A stretch of DNA of 64,000 nucleotides from Pseudomonas fulva (GTDB taxonomy: Bacteria; Pseudomonadota; Gammaproteobacteria; Pseudomonadales; Pseudomonadaceae): contig NZ_JADNYP010000019.1 of NCBI RefSeq assembly GCF_015680705.1, positions 20,173-84,172 of the forward strand, written 5' to 3'. Numbering within the stretch: position 1 is the stretch's first letter; every line of letters starts with the position of its first letter. Below are positions 39,810 to 47,697 of the stretch, piece by piece. The notes under the pieces were generated by a model. That model did not search any database. It was not told the DNA's origin and saw nothing but the letters and a program-made list of their open reading frames with translations. The position numbers and the translations under genes were made by a program.

Positions 39810-39974
39810 GGGCCGTTCCTCGTGGACGACGATTCAGGAGGTCATTGAGCATGGGCGACGTACCAGCCTGCTGCGGATTGACGAAAACGGCGCCTGCCAG
39901 GCGCCAGCAAAGCGCATACAGGTAGCATCGCCCGAGCCACCTGTAAACCGCGAGGCCAGGCTACGGCGACCGCA

Positions 39975-41012
39975 TCACTCGCTCGAGAGCAGGTCCATCG
40001 CGTGCTTGTCCATCATTTCCAGCGCACGGCCACCGCCACGGGCGACACAGGTCAGCGGGTCCTCGGCGACGATCACCGGTAATCCGGTTTCCTGGGCCAG
40101 CAGCTTGTCCAGGTCACGCAGCAGCGCGCCGCCACCGGTCAGTACCAGGCCCCGCTCGGCGATGTCGGAGGCCAGCTCCGGCGGCGACTGCTCCAGCGCG
40201 CTCTTGACCGCCTGGACGATGGTCGCCAGGGACTCCTGCAAGGCTTCGAGCACTTCGTTGGAATTGAGGGTGAAGGCACGCGGCACGCCTTCGGCCAGGT
40301 TGCGTCCGCGCACGTCGACTTCACGCACCTCGCCACCGGGATAGGCGGTACCGATTTCCTGCTTGATGCGCTCGGCGGTGGATTCGCCGATCAGGCTGCC
40401 GTAGTTGCGCCGGACATAAGTCACGATGGCCTCGTCGAAGCGGTCGCCGCCAACCCGGACGGATTCGGCGTAGACCACGCCGTTGAGGGAAATCAGCGCG
40501 ATCTCGGTAGTGCCGCCACCGATATCGACGACCATCGAGCCACGTGCTTCCTCGACCGGCAGGCCGGCACCGATGGCTGCCGCCATGGGCTCCTCGATCA
40601 GGAACACCTCACGCGCCCCGGCGCCCAGCGCCGACTCGCGAATGGCCCGGCGCTCCACCTGGGTGGACTTGCAGGGTACGCAGATCAGCACGCGCGGGCT
40701 GGGCTGCAGGAAACTGTTTTCGTGGACCTTGTTGATGAAATACTGCAACATTTTTTCACAAACGCTGAAGTCGGCGATCACGCCGTCCTTCATCGGACGA
40801 ATGGCAGCGATGTTGCCGGGGGTGCGACCCAGCATGCGCTTGGCTTCGGTACCTACTGCCACGACACTTTTCTGGTTGCCATGGGTACGGATGGCAACGA
40901 CCGAGGGCTCATTCAGGACGATACCGCGCTCACGCACGTAGATAAGGGTGTTGGCAGTCCCCAGATCGATGGACAAATCGCTGGAAAACATGCCACGCAG
41001 TTTCTTGAACAT
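39975..41012 (-). CDS. mreB: actin-like cell-shape protein MreB
   Basis: A bacterial actin homologue of 345 residues that forms membrane-bound filaments guiding lateral wall synthesis. SIDLGTANTLIYV is the phosphate-1 loop, VVDIGGGTTEIALISL the phosphate-2 loop and LTGGGALLRDLD the adenosine motif. The N-terminus MFKKLRGMFSSD carries the amphipathic membrane-binding stretch. mreC starts 165 bases downstream, a gap holding a short GGCGCC-rich hairpin (39889-39905). Confidence 0.97.
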   Translation of the reverse strand: MFKKLRGMFSSDLSIDLGTANTLIYVRERGIVLNEPSVVAIRTHGNQKSVVAVGTEAKRMLGRTPGNIAAIRPMKDGVIADFSVCEKMLQYFINKVHENSFLQPSPRVLICVPCKSTQVERRAIRESALGAGAREVFLIEEPMAAAIGAGLPVEEARGSMVVDIGGGTTEIALISLNGVVYAESVRVGGDRFDEAIVTYVRRNYGSLIGESTAERIKQEIGTAYPGGEVREVDVRGRNLAEGVPRAFTLNSNEVLEALQESLATIVQAVKSALEQSPPELASDIAERGLVLTGGGALLRDLDKLLAQETGLPVIVAEDPLTCVARGGGRALEMMDKHAMDLLSSE

Positions 41013-41057
41013 GGGAAAGTGACCCTAGGCAAAGCGTGGGTAAAAAAGTGCGGCAAA

Positions 41058-41085
41058 CTCTAACAATGGCGGGGATTTTGGGCAA
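41058..41085 (-). promoter_or_regulatory. possible mreB promoter
   Basis: On the reverse strand TTGCCC (41085-41080) and TTAGAG (41063-41058) are separated by 16 bases, 46 bases before the mreB start. The fit is moderate. The 201-base mreB-gatC divergent gap must also hold the gatC promoter; an AT-rich patch at 41094-41115 is a candidate for it. Confidence 0.35.
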
Positions 41086-41213
41086 GGCGCCAATATGTTA
41101 AATTGGCAGTTTTTCCGAGCACGCCAGCAGATGATCGCGGCCGTTGGACCGTCAAAGTCCCGCCATGTTCCTTGCTGCTGACACTTCCGTTTTTCGCTTC
41201 CCCTGGAGATCCC

Positions 41214-41501
41214 ATGGCGCTTCAACGCTCCGACGTGGAAAAGATCGCCCATCTGGCCCGCCTGGGCCTGAATGAAGGCGAGCTGCCGCGCATCACCGAT
41301 GCCTTGAACAGTATTCTGGGGCTGGTCGACCAGATGCAGGCCGTCGACACCCAAGGTATCGAACCTCTGGCCCACCCGCTCGAGGTCAGCCAGCGCCTGC
41401 GCCCCGACCAGGTCACCGAGCACAACCAGCGCGAAGCCTACCAGGCCGTCGCTCCGGCGACCGAGAATGGTCTGTACCTGGTTCCGAAAGTCATCGAGTA
41501 A
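41214..41501 (+). CDS. gatC: Asp/Glu-tRNA amidotransferase subunit C
   Basis: A 95-residue subunit stabilising the GatCAB complex, which converts misacylated Glu-tRNA(Gln) and/or Asp-tRNA(Asn) to the amidated forms. VEKIAHLARLGLNEGELPRITDALNSIL (shown in part as IAHLARLGL) is the family start. ATG 41214 is used; a longer frame to 41103 has no homology. It is first in gatC-gatA-gatB and runs divergently from mreB. Confidence 0.95.
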   Translation: MALQRSDVEKIAHLARLGLNEGELPRITDALNSILGLVDQMQAVDTQGIEPLAHPLEVSQRLRPDQVTEHNQREAYQAVAPATENGLYLVPKVIE

Positions 41502-41516
41502 GGGATAGTAGCCGCC

Positions 41517-42968
41517 ATGCATCAACTGACACTGGCCGAGATCGCCCGCGGACTCGCCGACAAGTCGTTTTCCTCCGAAGAGCTGACCGGCGCGCTGCTG
41601 GCGCGCATCAAGTCGCTCGATCCCCAGCTCAACAGCTTCATCAGCATCACCGAGGCCCAGGCCCTGGAGCAGGCGCGCGCCGCCGATGCCCGCCGCGCCG
41701 CCGGCGAGTCAGGCGTCCTGCTCGGCGCGCCGATCGCTCACAAGGACCTGTTCTGTACCCGCGGCATCCGCACCAGCTGCGGCTCGCGGATGCTCGACAA
41801 CTTCGCGGCGCCCTATGACGCCACGGTGGTCGCGCGCCTGGCCGATGCCGGCATGGTGACCCTCGGCAAGACCAACATGGACGAGTTCGCCATGGGCTCG
41901 GCCAACGAGTCGAGCCACTACGGTGCGGTGAAGAATCCCTGGAACCTGGAACACGTGCCCGGCGGTTCGTCCGGCGGCTCGGCCGCGGCAGTCGCCGCGC
42001 GCCTTGTCCCGGTCAGCACCGGCAGCGACACCGGCGGCTCGATTCGCCAGCCCGCCGCCCTGACCAACCTCACCGGCCTGAAGCCGACCTACGGCCGCGT
42101 CTCGCGCTGGGGCATGATCGCCTATGCCTCGAGCCTCGACCAGGGCGGCCCGATGGCCCGCACCGCGCAAGACTGCGCCCTACTGCTGCAAGGCATGGCC
42201 GGCTTCGATGCCAACGACTCCACCAGCATCGACGAACCGGTGCCCGACTACAGCGCCACGCTGAACGCGCCGCTGCAAGGCTTGCGCATCGGCCTGCCGA
42301 AGGAATACTTCGGCGCCGGCCTCGACCCGCGCATCGCCGACCTGGTTCAGGCCAGCGTCAGGGAGCTGGAAGGACTCGGCGCGGTCATTCGCGAAATCAG
42401 CCTGCCAAGCACCCAGCAGGCGATTCCGGCCTACTACGTGATCGCTCCGGCCGAGGCTTCCTCCAACCTCTCGCGCTTCGACGGCGTGCGCTTCGGTCAT
42501 CGCTGCGAGGCCCCCAAGGACCTCACCGACCTGTACAAGCGTTCGCGTGGCGAAGGGTTCGGCGCCGAGGTCCAGCGCCGCATCATGGTCGGCACCTATG
42601 CGTTGTCGGCCGGCTACTACGACGCCTACTACCTCAAGGCGCAGAAGGTCCGCCGCCTGATCAAGAACGACTTCATGAACGCCTTCGCCGAAGTCGACCT
42701 GATCCTCGGCCCGACCACGCCGAACCCGGCCTGGAAGCTCGGCGCCAAGGCCAGCGACCCGGTCGCCGCGTATCTCGAGGACGTCTACACCATCACCGCC
42801 AACCTGGCGGGCCTGCCGGGCCTGTCGATGCCGGCCGGCTTCGTCGACGGCCTGCCGGTCGGCGTGCAGCTGCTGGCCCCGTACTTCCAGGAGGGCCGCC
42901 TGCTCAATGTCGCGCACCGTTACCAACAGGTCACCGACTGGCACACCCGTGCTCCTACCGGCTTCTGA
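41517..42968 (+). CDS. gatA: Asp/Glu-tRNA amidotransferase subunit A
   Basis: The 483-residue glutaminase subunit, an amidase-signature enzyme that frees ammonia from glutamine and channels it to GatB. The catalytic Ser-cisSer-Lys triad is visible: Lys in APIAHKDLFC near residue 78, and the two serines in VPGGSSGGSAAAVAA and TGSDTGGSIRQPA near residues 155-180. It lies 15 bases after gatC and 12 before gatB. Confidence 0.97.
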   Translation: MHQLTLAEIARGLADKSFSSEELTGALLARIKSLDPQLNSFISITEAQALEQARAADARRAAGESGVLLGAPIAHKDLFCTRGIRTSCGSRMLDNFAAPYDATVVARLADAGMVTLGKTNMDEFAMGSANESSHYGAVKNPWNLEHVPGGSSGGSAAAVAARLVPVSTGSDTGGSIRQPAALTNLTGLKPTYGRVSRWGMIAYASSLDQGGPMARTAQDCALLLQGMAGFDANDSTSIDEPVPDYSATLNAPLQGLRIGLPKEYFGAGLDPRIADLVQASVRELEGLGAVIREISLPSTQQAIPAYYVIAPAEASSNLSRFDGVRFGHRCEAPKDLTDLYKRSRGEGFGAEVQRRIMVGTYALSAGYYDAYYLKAQKVRRLIKNDFMNAFAEVDLILGPTTPNPAWKLGAKASDPVAAYLEDVYTITANLAGLPGLSMPAGFVDGLPVGVQLLAPYFQEGRLLNVAHRYQQVTDWHTRAPTGF

Positions 42969-42980
42969 GGAATTTCACAC

Positions 42981-44426
42981 ATGCAATGGGAAGTTGTGAT
43001 CGGACTGGAGATTCATACCCAGCTCGCCACCCAGTCGAAGATCTTCTCCGGCAGCCCCACCACGTTCGGCTCCGAACCCAACACCCAGGCCAGCCTGATC
43101 GACCTGGGCATGCCTGGCGTGCTGCCGGTGCTCAACCAGGAAGCGGTGCGCATGGCGTGCATGTTCGGCCTGGCGATCGATGCCCAGATCGGCAAGCGCA
43201 ACGTGTTCGCGCGCAAGAACTACTTCTACCCCGACCTGCCCAAGGGCTACCAGATCAGCCAGATGGAGCTGCCGATCGTCGGCAAGGGCCATCTGGACAT
43301 CGCCCTGGAAGACGGCACGCTCAAGCGCATCGGCATCACCCGCGCGCACCTCGAGGAAGACGCTGGCAAGAGCCTGCACGAAGATTTCAACGGCGCCACC
43401 GGCATCGACCTCAACCGCGCCGGCACGCCACTGCTGGAGATCGTTTCCGAACCGGACATGCGCAGCGCCAAGGAAGCCGTGGCCTACGTCAAGGCCATCC
43501 ACGCACTGGTGCGCTACCTGGGCATCTGCGATGGCAACATGGCCGAAGGCTCGCTGCGCTGCGACTGCAACGTCTCGGTGCGGCCTAAGGGCCAGGCCGA
43601 GTTCGGCACCCGCTGCGAGATCAAGAACGTCAACTCGTTCCGCTTCATCGAGCGCGCCATCAACAGCGAGATCCAGCGCCAGATCGACCTGATCGAGGAC
43701 GGTGGCACGGTGGTCCAGGAGACCCGCCTGTACGACCCGAACAAGGACGAGACCCGCTCCATGCGCAGCAAGGAGGAAGCCAACGACTACCGTTACTTCC
43801 CCGATCCCGACCTGCTGCCGGTGGTCATCGAGGACGCCTACCTCGAAGCGACCCGCGCCAGTCTGCCGGAGCTGCCACAACAGAAGGTCGAGCGTTTCCA
43901 GGCGCAGTACGGCCTGTCGGCCTACGATGCCAACGTGCTGGCGTCGAGTCGCGAGCAGGCGGACTACTTCGAGCAGGTCGCCCAGATCGGTGGCGACGCC
44001 AAGCTCGCCGCCAACTGGGTCATGGTCGAACTGGGCAGTCTGCTGAACAAGCTGGGCGTGGAAATCGACCAGGCGCCGGTCACTGCCGCGCAATTGGGCG
44101 GCATGCTGCAGCGTATCCGCGACAACACCATCAGCGGCAAGATCGCCAAGGCCGTGTTCGAAGCCATGGCCGCCGGCGAGGGCGACGCCGACAGCATCAT
44201 CGAGAACCGTGGCCTCAAGCAGGTGACCGACACGGGTGCGATCGAGCGCATGCTCGACGAAGTGCTGGCAGCCAACGCCGAACAGGTCGAGCAGTACCGC
44301 GCCGCCGACGAGGCCAAGCGCGGCAAGATGTTCGGCTTCTTCGTCGGCCAGGCGATGAAGGCCTCCAAGGGCAAGGCCAACCCGCAGCAGGTCAACCAGT
44401 TGCTCAAGGCCAAGCTCGAAGGCTGA
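42981..44426 (+). CDS. gatB: Asp/Glu-tRNA amidotransferase subunit B
   Basis: The 481-residue subunit that binds the misacylated tRNA and carries out kinase and transamidation steps. MQWEVVIGLEIHTQLATQSK at the start, RCDCNVSVRPKG, and RYFPDPDLLPV are family marks; the C-terminal YqeY-like helical domain ends in NPQQVNQLLKAKL. Having GatCAB implies that at least one of GlnRS or AsnRS is supplemented by the indirect route in this organism. Confidence 0.97.
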   Translation: MQWEVVIGLEIHTQLATQSKIFSGSPTTFGSEPNTQASLIDLGMPGVLPVLNQEAVRMACMFGLAIDAQIGKRNVFARKNYFYPDLPKGYQISQMELPIVGKGHLDIALEDGTLKRIGITRAHLEEDAGKSLHEDFNGATGIDLNRAGTPLLEIVSEPDMRSAKEAVAYVKAIHALVRYLGICDGNMAEGSLRCDCNVSVRPKGQAEFGTRCEIKNVNSFRFIERAINSEIQRQIDLIEDGGTVVQETRLYDPNKDETRSMRSKEEANDYRYFPDPDLLPVVIEDAYLEATRASLPELPQQKVERFQAQYGLSAYDANVLASSREQADYFEQVAQIGGDAKLAANWVMVELGSLLNKLGVEIDQAPVTAAQLGGMLQRIRDNTISGKIAKAVFEAMAAGEGDADSIIENRGLKQVTDTGAIERMLDEVLAANAEQVEQYRAADEAKRGKMFGFFVGQAMKASKGKANPQQVNQLLKAKLEG

Positions 44427-44443
44427 CCCGGCCGTGTTCCTGC

Positions 44444-44470
44444 CCCGGCCTTGCACTGCCGGGCCGGGGA
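44444..44470 (+). other. stem-loop after gatB
   Basis: CCCCGGCC (44444-44451) and GGCCGGGG (44463-44470) form a GC-rich 8-base stem in the 70-base gap between gatB and the RlpA-like gene. No T tract follows, so termination is uncertain. Confidence 0.4.
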
Positions 44471-44496
44471 CATGACATTCGTACAGGGAGTTTCGC

Positions 44497-44868
44497 ATGC
44501 GACGTTCCTTAGGCATCCTGGCATTGACGGCAACACTGGCCGGCTGTACCGGGCATGCTGTCGATCCCGATGGCTACGACCAGACCGGCAAGGCCTCCTG
44601 GTATGGCGGCCGCCATCACGGCAAGCGCACCGCCAGTGGCGAGCCCTTCGATGCGCGTGGCCTTAGCGCCGCCCATCGCAGCCTCGCCTTCGGCAGCCGG
44701 GTGCGTGTCACCAACCTGGCCAACCAGCGCAGCGTGGTGGTCCGTATCAACGACCGCGGCCCGCACGGGCGCGGTCGGCTGATCGACCTGTCGCGCGCGG
44801 CAGCGCAACGCATCGGCATGCTGCGTAGCGGAGTCGCGCAAGTCCGGGTCCAAGGTCTGAGCGACTGA
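44497..44868 (+). CDS. RlpA-like lipoprotein with double-psi beta-barrel
   Basis: A 123-residue lipoprotein. The lipobox LAGC places the lipidated cysteine near residue 17. The rest is a double-psi beta-barrel of the RlpA family: KASWYGGRHHGKRTASGEPFD, then AAHRSLAFGSRVRVTN and VVVRINDRGPHGRGRLIDLS with the catalytic-type Asp. It lacks the C-terminal SPOR domain of full-length RlpA, so septal targeting is doubtful. Some family members are lytic transglycosylases acting on peptidoglycan. No other copy is in the window. Confidence 0.88.
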   Translation: MRRSLGILALTATLAGCTGHAVDPDGYDQTGKASWYGGRHHGKRTASGEPFDARGLSAAHRSLAFGSRVRVTNLANQRSVVVRINDRGPHGRGRLIDLSRAAAQRIGMLRSGVAQVRVQGLSD

Positions 44869-44883
44869 TCTAGAGGAGCGCCG

Positions 44884-45972
44884 ATCATTCACAACCTGGC
44901 CACACTCCCCATCTTCAGCCTGCTGCAACTGGGTTTCGGCCTGGTGTTCCTGGTGCTCGGCGCCGAGCTGCTGGTGCGTGCGGCCGTGCGTCTTGCCGTA
45001 CGGCTGCATGTGCGACCACTGGTGATTGGCCTGAGCCTGGTCGCCTTCGGCAGCACGGCGCCACAGATGGCCGTGAGCCTGCAGGCGGCCTATCAGGGTG
45101 CGCCGGACATCGCGGTAGGCAGCGTGATCGGCAGCAACATCTTCAATGTGCTGGTCGTTCTCGGCCTTGCCGCATTGATCATTCCGCTGCGCGTGTCCCG
45201 CCAGCTGGTGCGCCTGGACATCCCCCTGATGATCGGTGCGAGCGCCTTGGTGGCGCTGCTCGCCGCCGGTGGCCAACTCGGTCGGCTGGAAGGGCTGCTG
45301 CTGTTGCTTGGCCTGGCAGGCTACCTGGGCATGCTCTGGCACCAGTCACGCCATTATGCCCGCACCTACCCCGCTCCGGCTGCGGCCGGTGCTCGCCCCG
45401 CGCATTTCTGGTCGATCACCTGCCTGCAAGTCCTGCTTGGCCTCGGCCTGCTCGGCGCGGCTGGCCACCTGCTGCTGGAGGCCGCCGTGGAGGTCGCCAT
45501 GGAGTTGGGGCTGTCCGAGCGAATCATTGGCCTGACCGTGGTCGCGATCTGCACGTCCTTGCCGGAACTGGCCGCGGCATTGGTCGCGGCGCTGCGTGGC
45601 GAACGCGACATCGCGGTCGGCACGGTGATTGGCAGCAACCTGTTCAACCTGCTGGCGGTGCTTGGCCTGACCGCCGTGATTGCTCCAGAGCCGCTGTCGA
45701 TATCGCCGAACGCTTTGGACTTTGACTTGCCAGTAATGCTTGGGGTGGCGGCATTGAGCCTACCGGTCTTCTACTCGGGCTATCGCATCACGCGCGCCGA
45801 AGGCCTGGTGCTGCTGTGCCTGTATTTCGCCTATGGCGTGCATGTGCTGGCATTCACCTTTGGCATGCCCCTGGCTGGTCGACTGGAGCGGCTCATGCTG
45901 TTCTACGTGCTACCGCTGCTGGCGGTTTCGCTGCTCTATACCACCGTGCGAGCCTGGTGGCGCCAGCATTGA
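44884..45972 (+). CDS. cation/calcium antiporter (YrbG-type), no standard start codon
   Basis: A CaCA-superfamily exchanger with two homologous halves of about five membrane segments. The alpha-repeats are GLSLVAFGSTAPQMAVSLQAAY with GSVIGSNIFNVLVVLGL, and GLTVVAICTSLPELAAALVAAL with GTVIGSNLFNLLAVLGL. The frame from the preceding TGA (44866-44868) contains no ATG, GTG or TTG until GTG 44944, which would remove half of the first membrane helix. A GAGGAG ribosome site at 44874-44879 points to ATC 44884 or ATT 44887 as start (IIHNLATLPIFSLLQ), where relatives have Met. From 44884 it has 362 residues. Confidence 0.88.
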   Translation: MIHNLATLPIFSLLQLGFGLVFLVLGAELLVRAAVRLAVRLHVRPLVIGLSLVAFGSTAPQMAVSLQAAYQGAPDIAVGSVIGSNIFNVLVVLGLAALIIPLRVSRQLVRLDIPLMIGASALVALLAAGGQLGRLEGLLLLLGLAGYLGMLWHQSRHYARTYPAPAAAGARPAHFWSITCLQVLLGLGLLGAAGHLLLEAAVEVAMELGLSERIIGLTVVAICTSLPELAAALVAALRGERDIAVGTVIGSNLFNLLAVLGLTAVIAPEPLSISPNALDFDLPVMLGVAALSLPVFYSGYRITRAEGLVLLCLYFAYGVHVLAFTFGMPLAGRLERLMLFYVLPLLAVSLLYTTVRAWWRQH

Positions 45973-46131
45973 TGAGGCGCCGCAGCCTGCAAACAGCCAC
46001 AGATGCTGCTGGAAGCACGGCCATCGGCTGTGGGAGCAGCCGGGCCAGCGAGACGGGAACGGTAGTCGTCTCGCGGATGCCGGACGCGCCGTGCGGGCCA
46101 ATGCGGCCGGCCCGGCGTCCCCGGCGGCGGC

Positions 46132-47490
46132 CTATGCAGGCTGCCTGCGCTTCTTCAGGCGGAAGGCCACGCCGAGCACGAGGATCCAGGCGGGAATCAG
46201 CATCACCGAGATGCGGATGGGCGGTGTCAGGTACATGACCACCAGGATCAGCACGATGAAGGCGAGACACAGGTAGTTGGTGAACGGCGAGCCCCAGCTG
46301 CGGTAGAACGGGGTTTGCCCGGCAGCCAGTTTGGCCTTGCGGAACTTCAGGTGGGTGATGCTGATGCTCGCCCAGTTGATGACCAGCGCGGACACCGCCA
46401 GCGCCATCAGCAGGCCGAACGCCTCGCCAGGCATCAGGTAGTTGATGACTACGCACAGCCCCGTGGCGAACGCCGACACGCCCAATGCCACCAGCGGCAC
46501 GCCGCGACGATTGACCTTGAGCAGCACCCGGGGCGCATCGCCCTGGCTGGCCAGGCCAAAGAGCATCCGACTGTTGCTGTAGACGCAGCTGTTGTACACC
46601 GACAAGGCTGCGGTGAGCACGACGACGTTGAGCACCGTGGCCACCAGGTCGCTGTCGAGTTCGTGGAAGATCATCACGAACGGACTGCCGCCTTGAACCA
46701 CCTTCTGCCAGGGATACAGGGCCAGCAGAACCGCAAGGGCACCGATGTAGAAGATCAGGATGCGATAGACCACCTGGTTGGTGGCCTTGGGAATGCTCTG
46801 CCGTGGGTTGTCCGCTTCGGCAGCGGTGATGCCCACCAGTTCCAGGCCACCGAACGAGAACATGATCACCGCCAAGGCCATGACCAGGCCGGTCACACCG
46901 TTGGGGAAGAAGCCGCCGTATTGCCAGAGATTGGCCACGCTGGCATCCGCCCCGCCGTTGCCACTGGCGAGCAGCCAGGCACCGAAGCCGATCATGCTGA
47001 CGATGGCGACCACCTTGATCAGGGCGAACCAGAATTCCAGCTCGCCGTATACCTTCACCTGGGTCAGGTTGATGAGGTTGATGACCACGAAGAAGATCGC
47101 CGCGGTGGCCCAGGTCGGGAAGTCCGGCCACCAATACTGGACGTAGATACCCACGGCGGTCAGCTCGGCCATGCCGACCAGGACATAGACCACCCAGTAG
47201 TTCCAGCCGGACACGAACCCGGCGAATTCACTCCAGTAACGATGGGCGAAGTGGCTGAAACTGCCGGCTACCGGCTCCTCGACCACCATCTCGCCGAGCT
47301 GGCGCATTATGAAGAAGGCCATCAGGCCGGCAATGGCATAGCCCAGCAATACCGAGGGGCCGGCGAGCTGGATGGTCTGCGCGATGCCGAGGAACAATCC
47401 GGTGCCAATGGCACCGCCCAGTGCGATCAACTGGATGTGGCGATTTTTCAGCCCGCGCTGCAAACGCTCAGGGGTATGCTGGTCTTGCAT
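46132..47490 (-). CDS. amino-acid permease, AroP/PheP-like
   Basis: A 452-residue APC-superfamily importer with 12 predicted membrane segments. NRHIQLIALGGAIGTGLFLG is the conserved first helix, and SFGGLELVGITAAEADNPRQ the helix-6 region. The overall pattern fits the AAT family of AroP, PheP and ProY, so an aromatic or aliphatic amino acid is the likely substrate; the exact one cannot be read. It runs convergent to the Ca antiporter and lies downstream of the palindromic element. Confidence 0.88.
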   Translation of the reverse strand: MQDQHTPERLQRGLKNRHIQLIALGGAIGTGLFLGIAQTIQLAGPSVLLGYAIAGLMAFFIMRQLGEMVVEEPVAGSFSHFAHRYWSEFAGFVSGWNYWVVYVLVGMAELTAVGIYVQYWWPDFPTWATAAIFFVVINLINLTQVKVYGELEFWFALIKVVAIVSMIGFGAWLLASGNGGADASVANLWQYGGFFPNGVTGLVMALAVIMFSFGGLELVGITAAEADNPRQSIPKATNQVVYRILIFYIGALAVLLALYPWQKVVQGGSPFVMIFHELDSDLVATVLNVVVLTAALSVYNSCVYSNSRMLFGLASQGDAPRVLLKVNRRGVPLVALGVSAFATGLCVVINYLMPGEAFGLLMALAVSALVINWASISITHLKFRKAKLAAGQTPFYRSWGSPFTNYLCLAFIVLILVVMYLTPPIRISVMLIPAWILVLGVAFRLKKRRQPA

Positions 47491-47538
47491 GAAGGGTCCT
47501 CAGTTCAGGAGGCGTGGTCATTGTCGTTGTCGGCGCTG

Positions 47539-47697
47539 CTAGGCTTTGTACGAAAAGTGTTTGCGCGACGATCAGGCTACGTTGAAACAGGCTCGGAATG
47601 CTCATTTACAACCAGTAAGTCGAGCGCGACCCCGGCCGTTCCTCGCCTGTTTCGCCTCGCCTGATCGCCGCTCGGCGACTTTTCGTACAAAACCTAG
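47539..47697. repeat. 159-bp near-palindromic element with CTAG ends
   Basis: Left arm 47539-47596 begins CTAGGCTTTGTACGAAAAGT. Right arm 47641-47697, read in reverse complement, begins CTAGGTTTTGTACGAAAAGT. Both arms continue with shared blocks GATCAGGC and GAAACAGGC, so about 57 bases per arm are homologous, around a unique centre of about 45 bases. It lies between the AEC gene and the permease gene and provides the AEC stop codon. It has no coding frame. It looks like a miniature inverted-repeat element or a large extragenic palindrome; I do not know a name for it. Confidence 0.8.

Noticed and set aside
45973..46131. A possible REP element (GCTGTGGGAGCAGCC) between the Ca antiporter and the permease.
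   Set aside because: Only a partial likeness to the Pseudomonas REP head is present, and no full inverted arm could be aligned.
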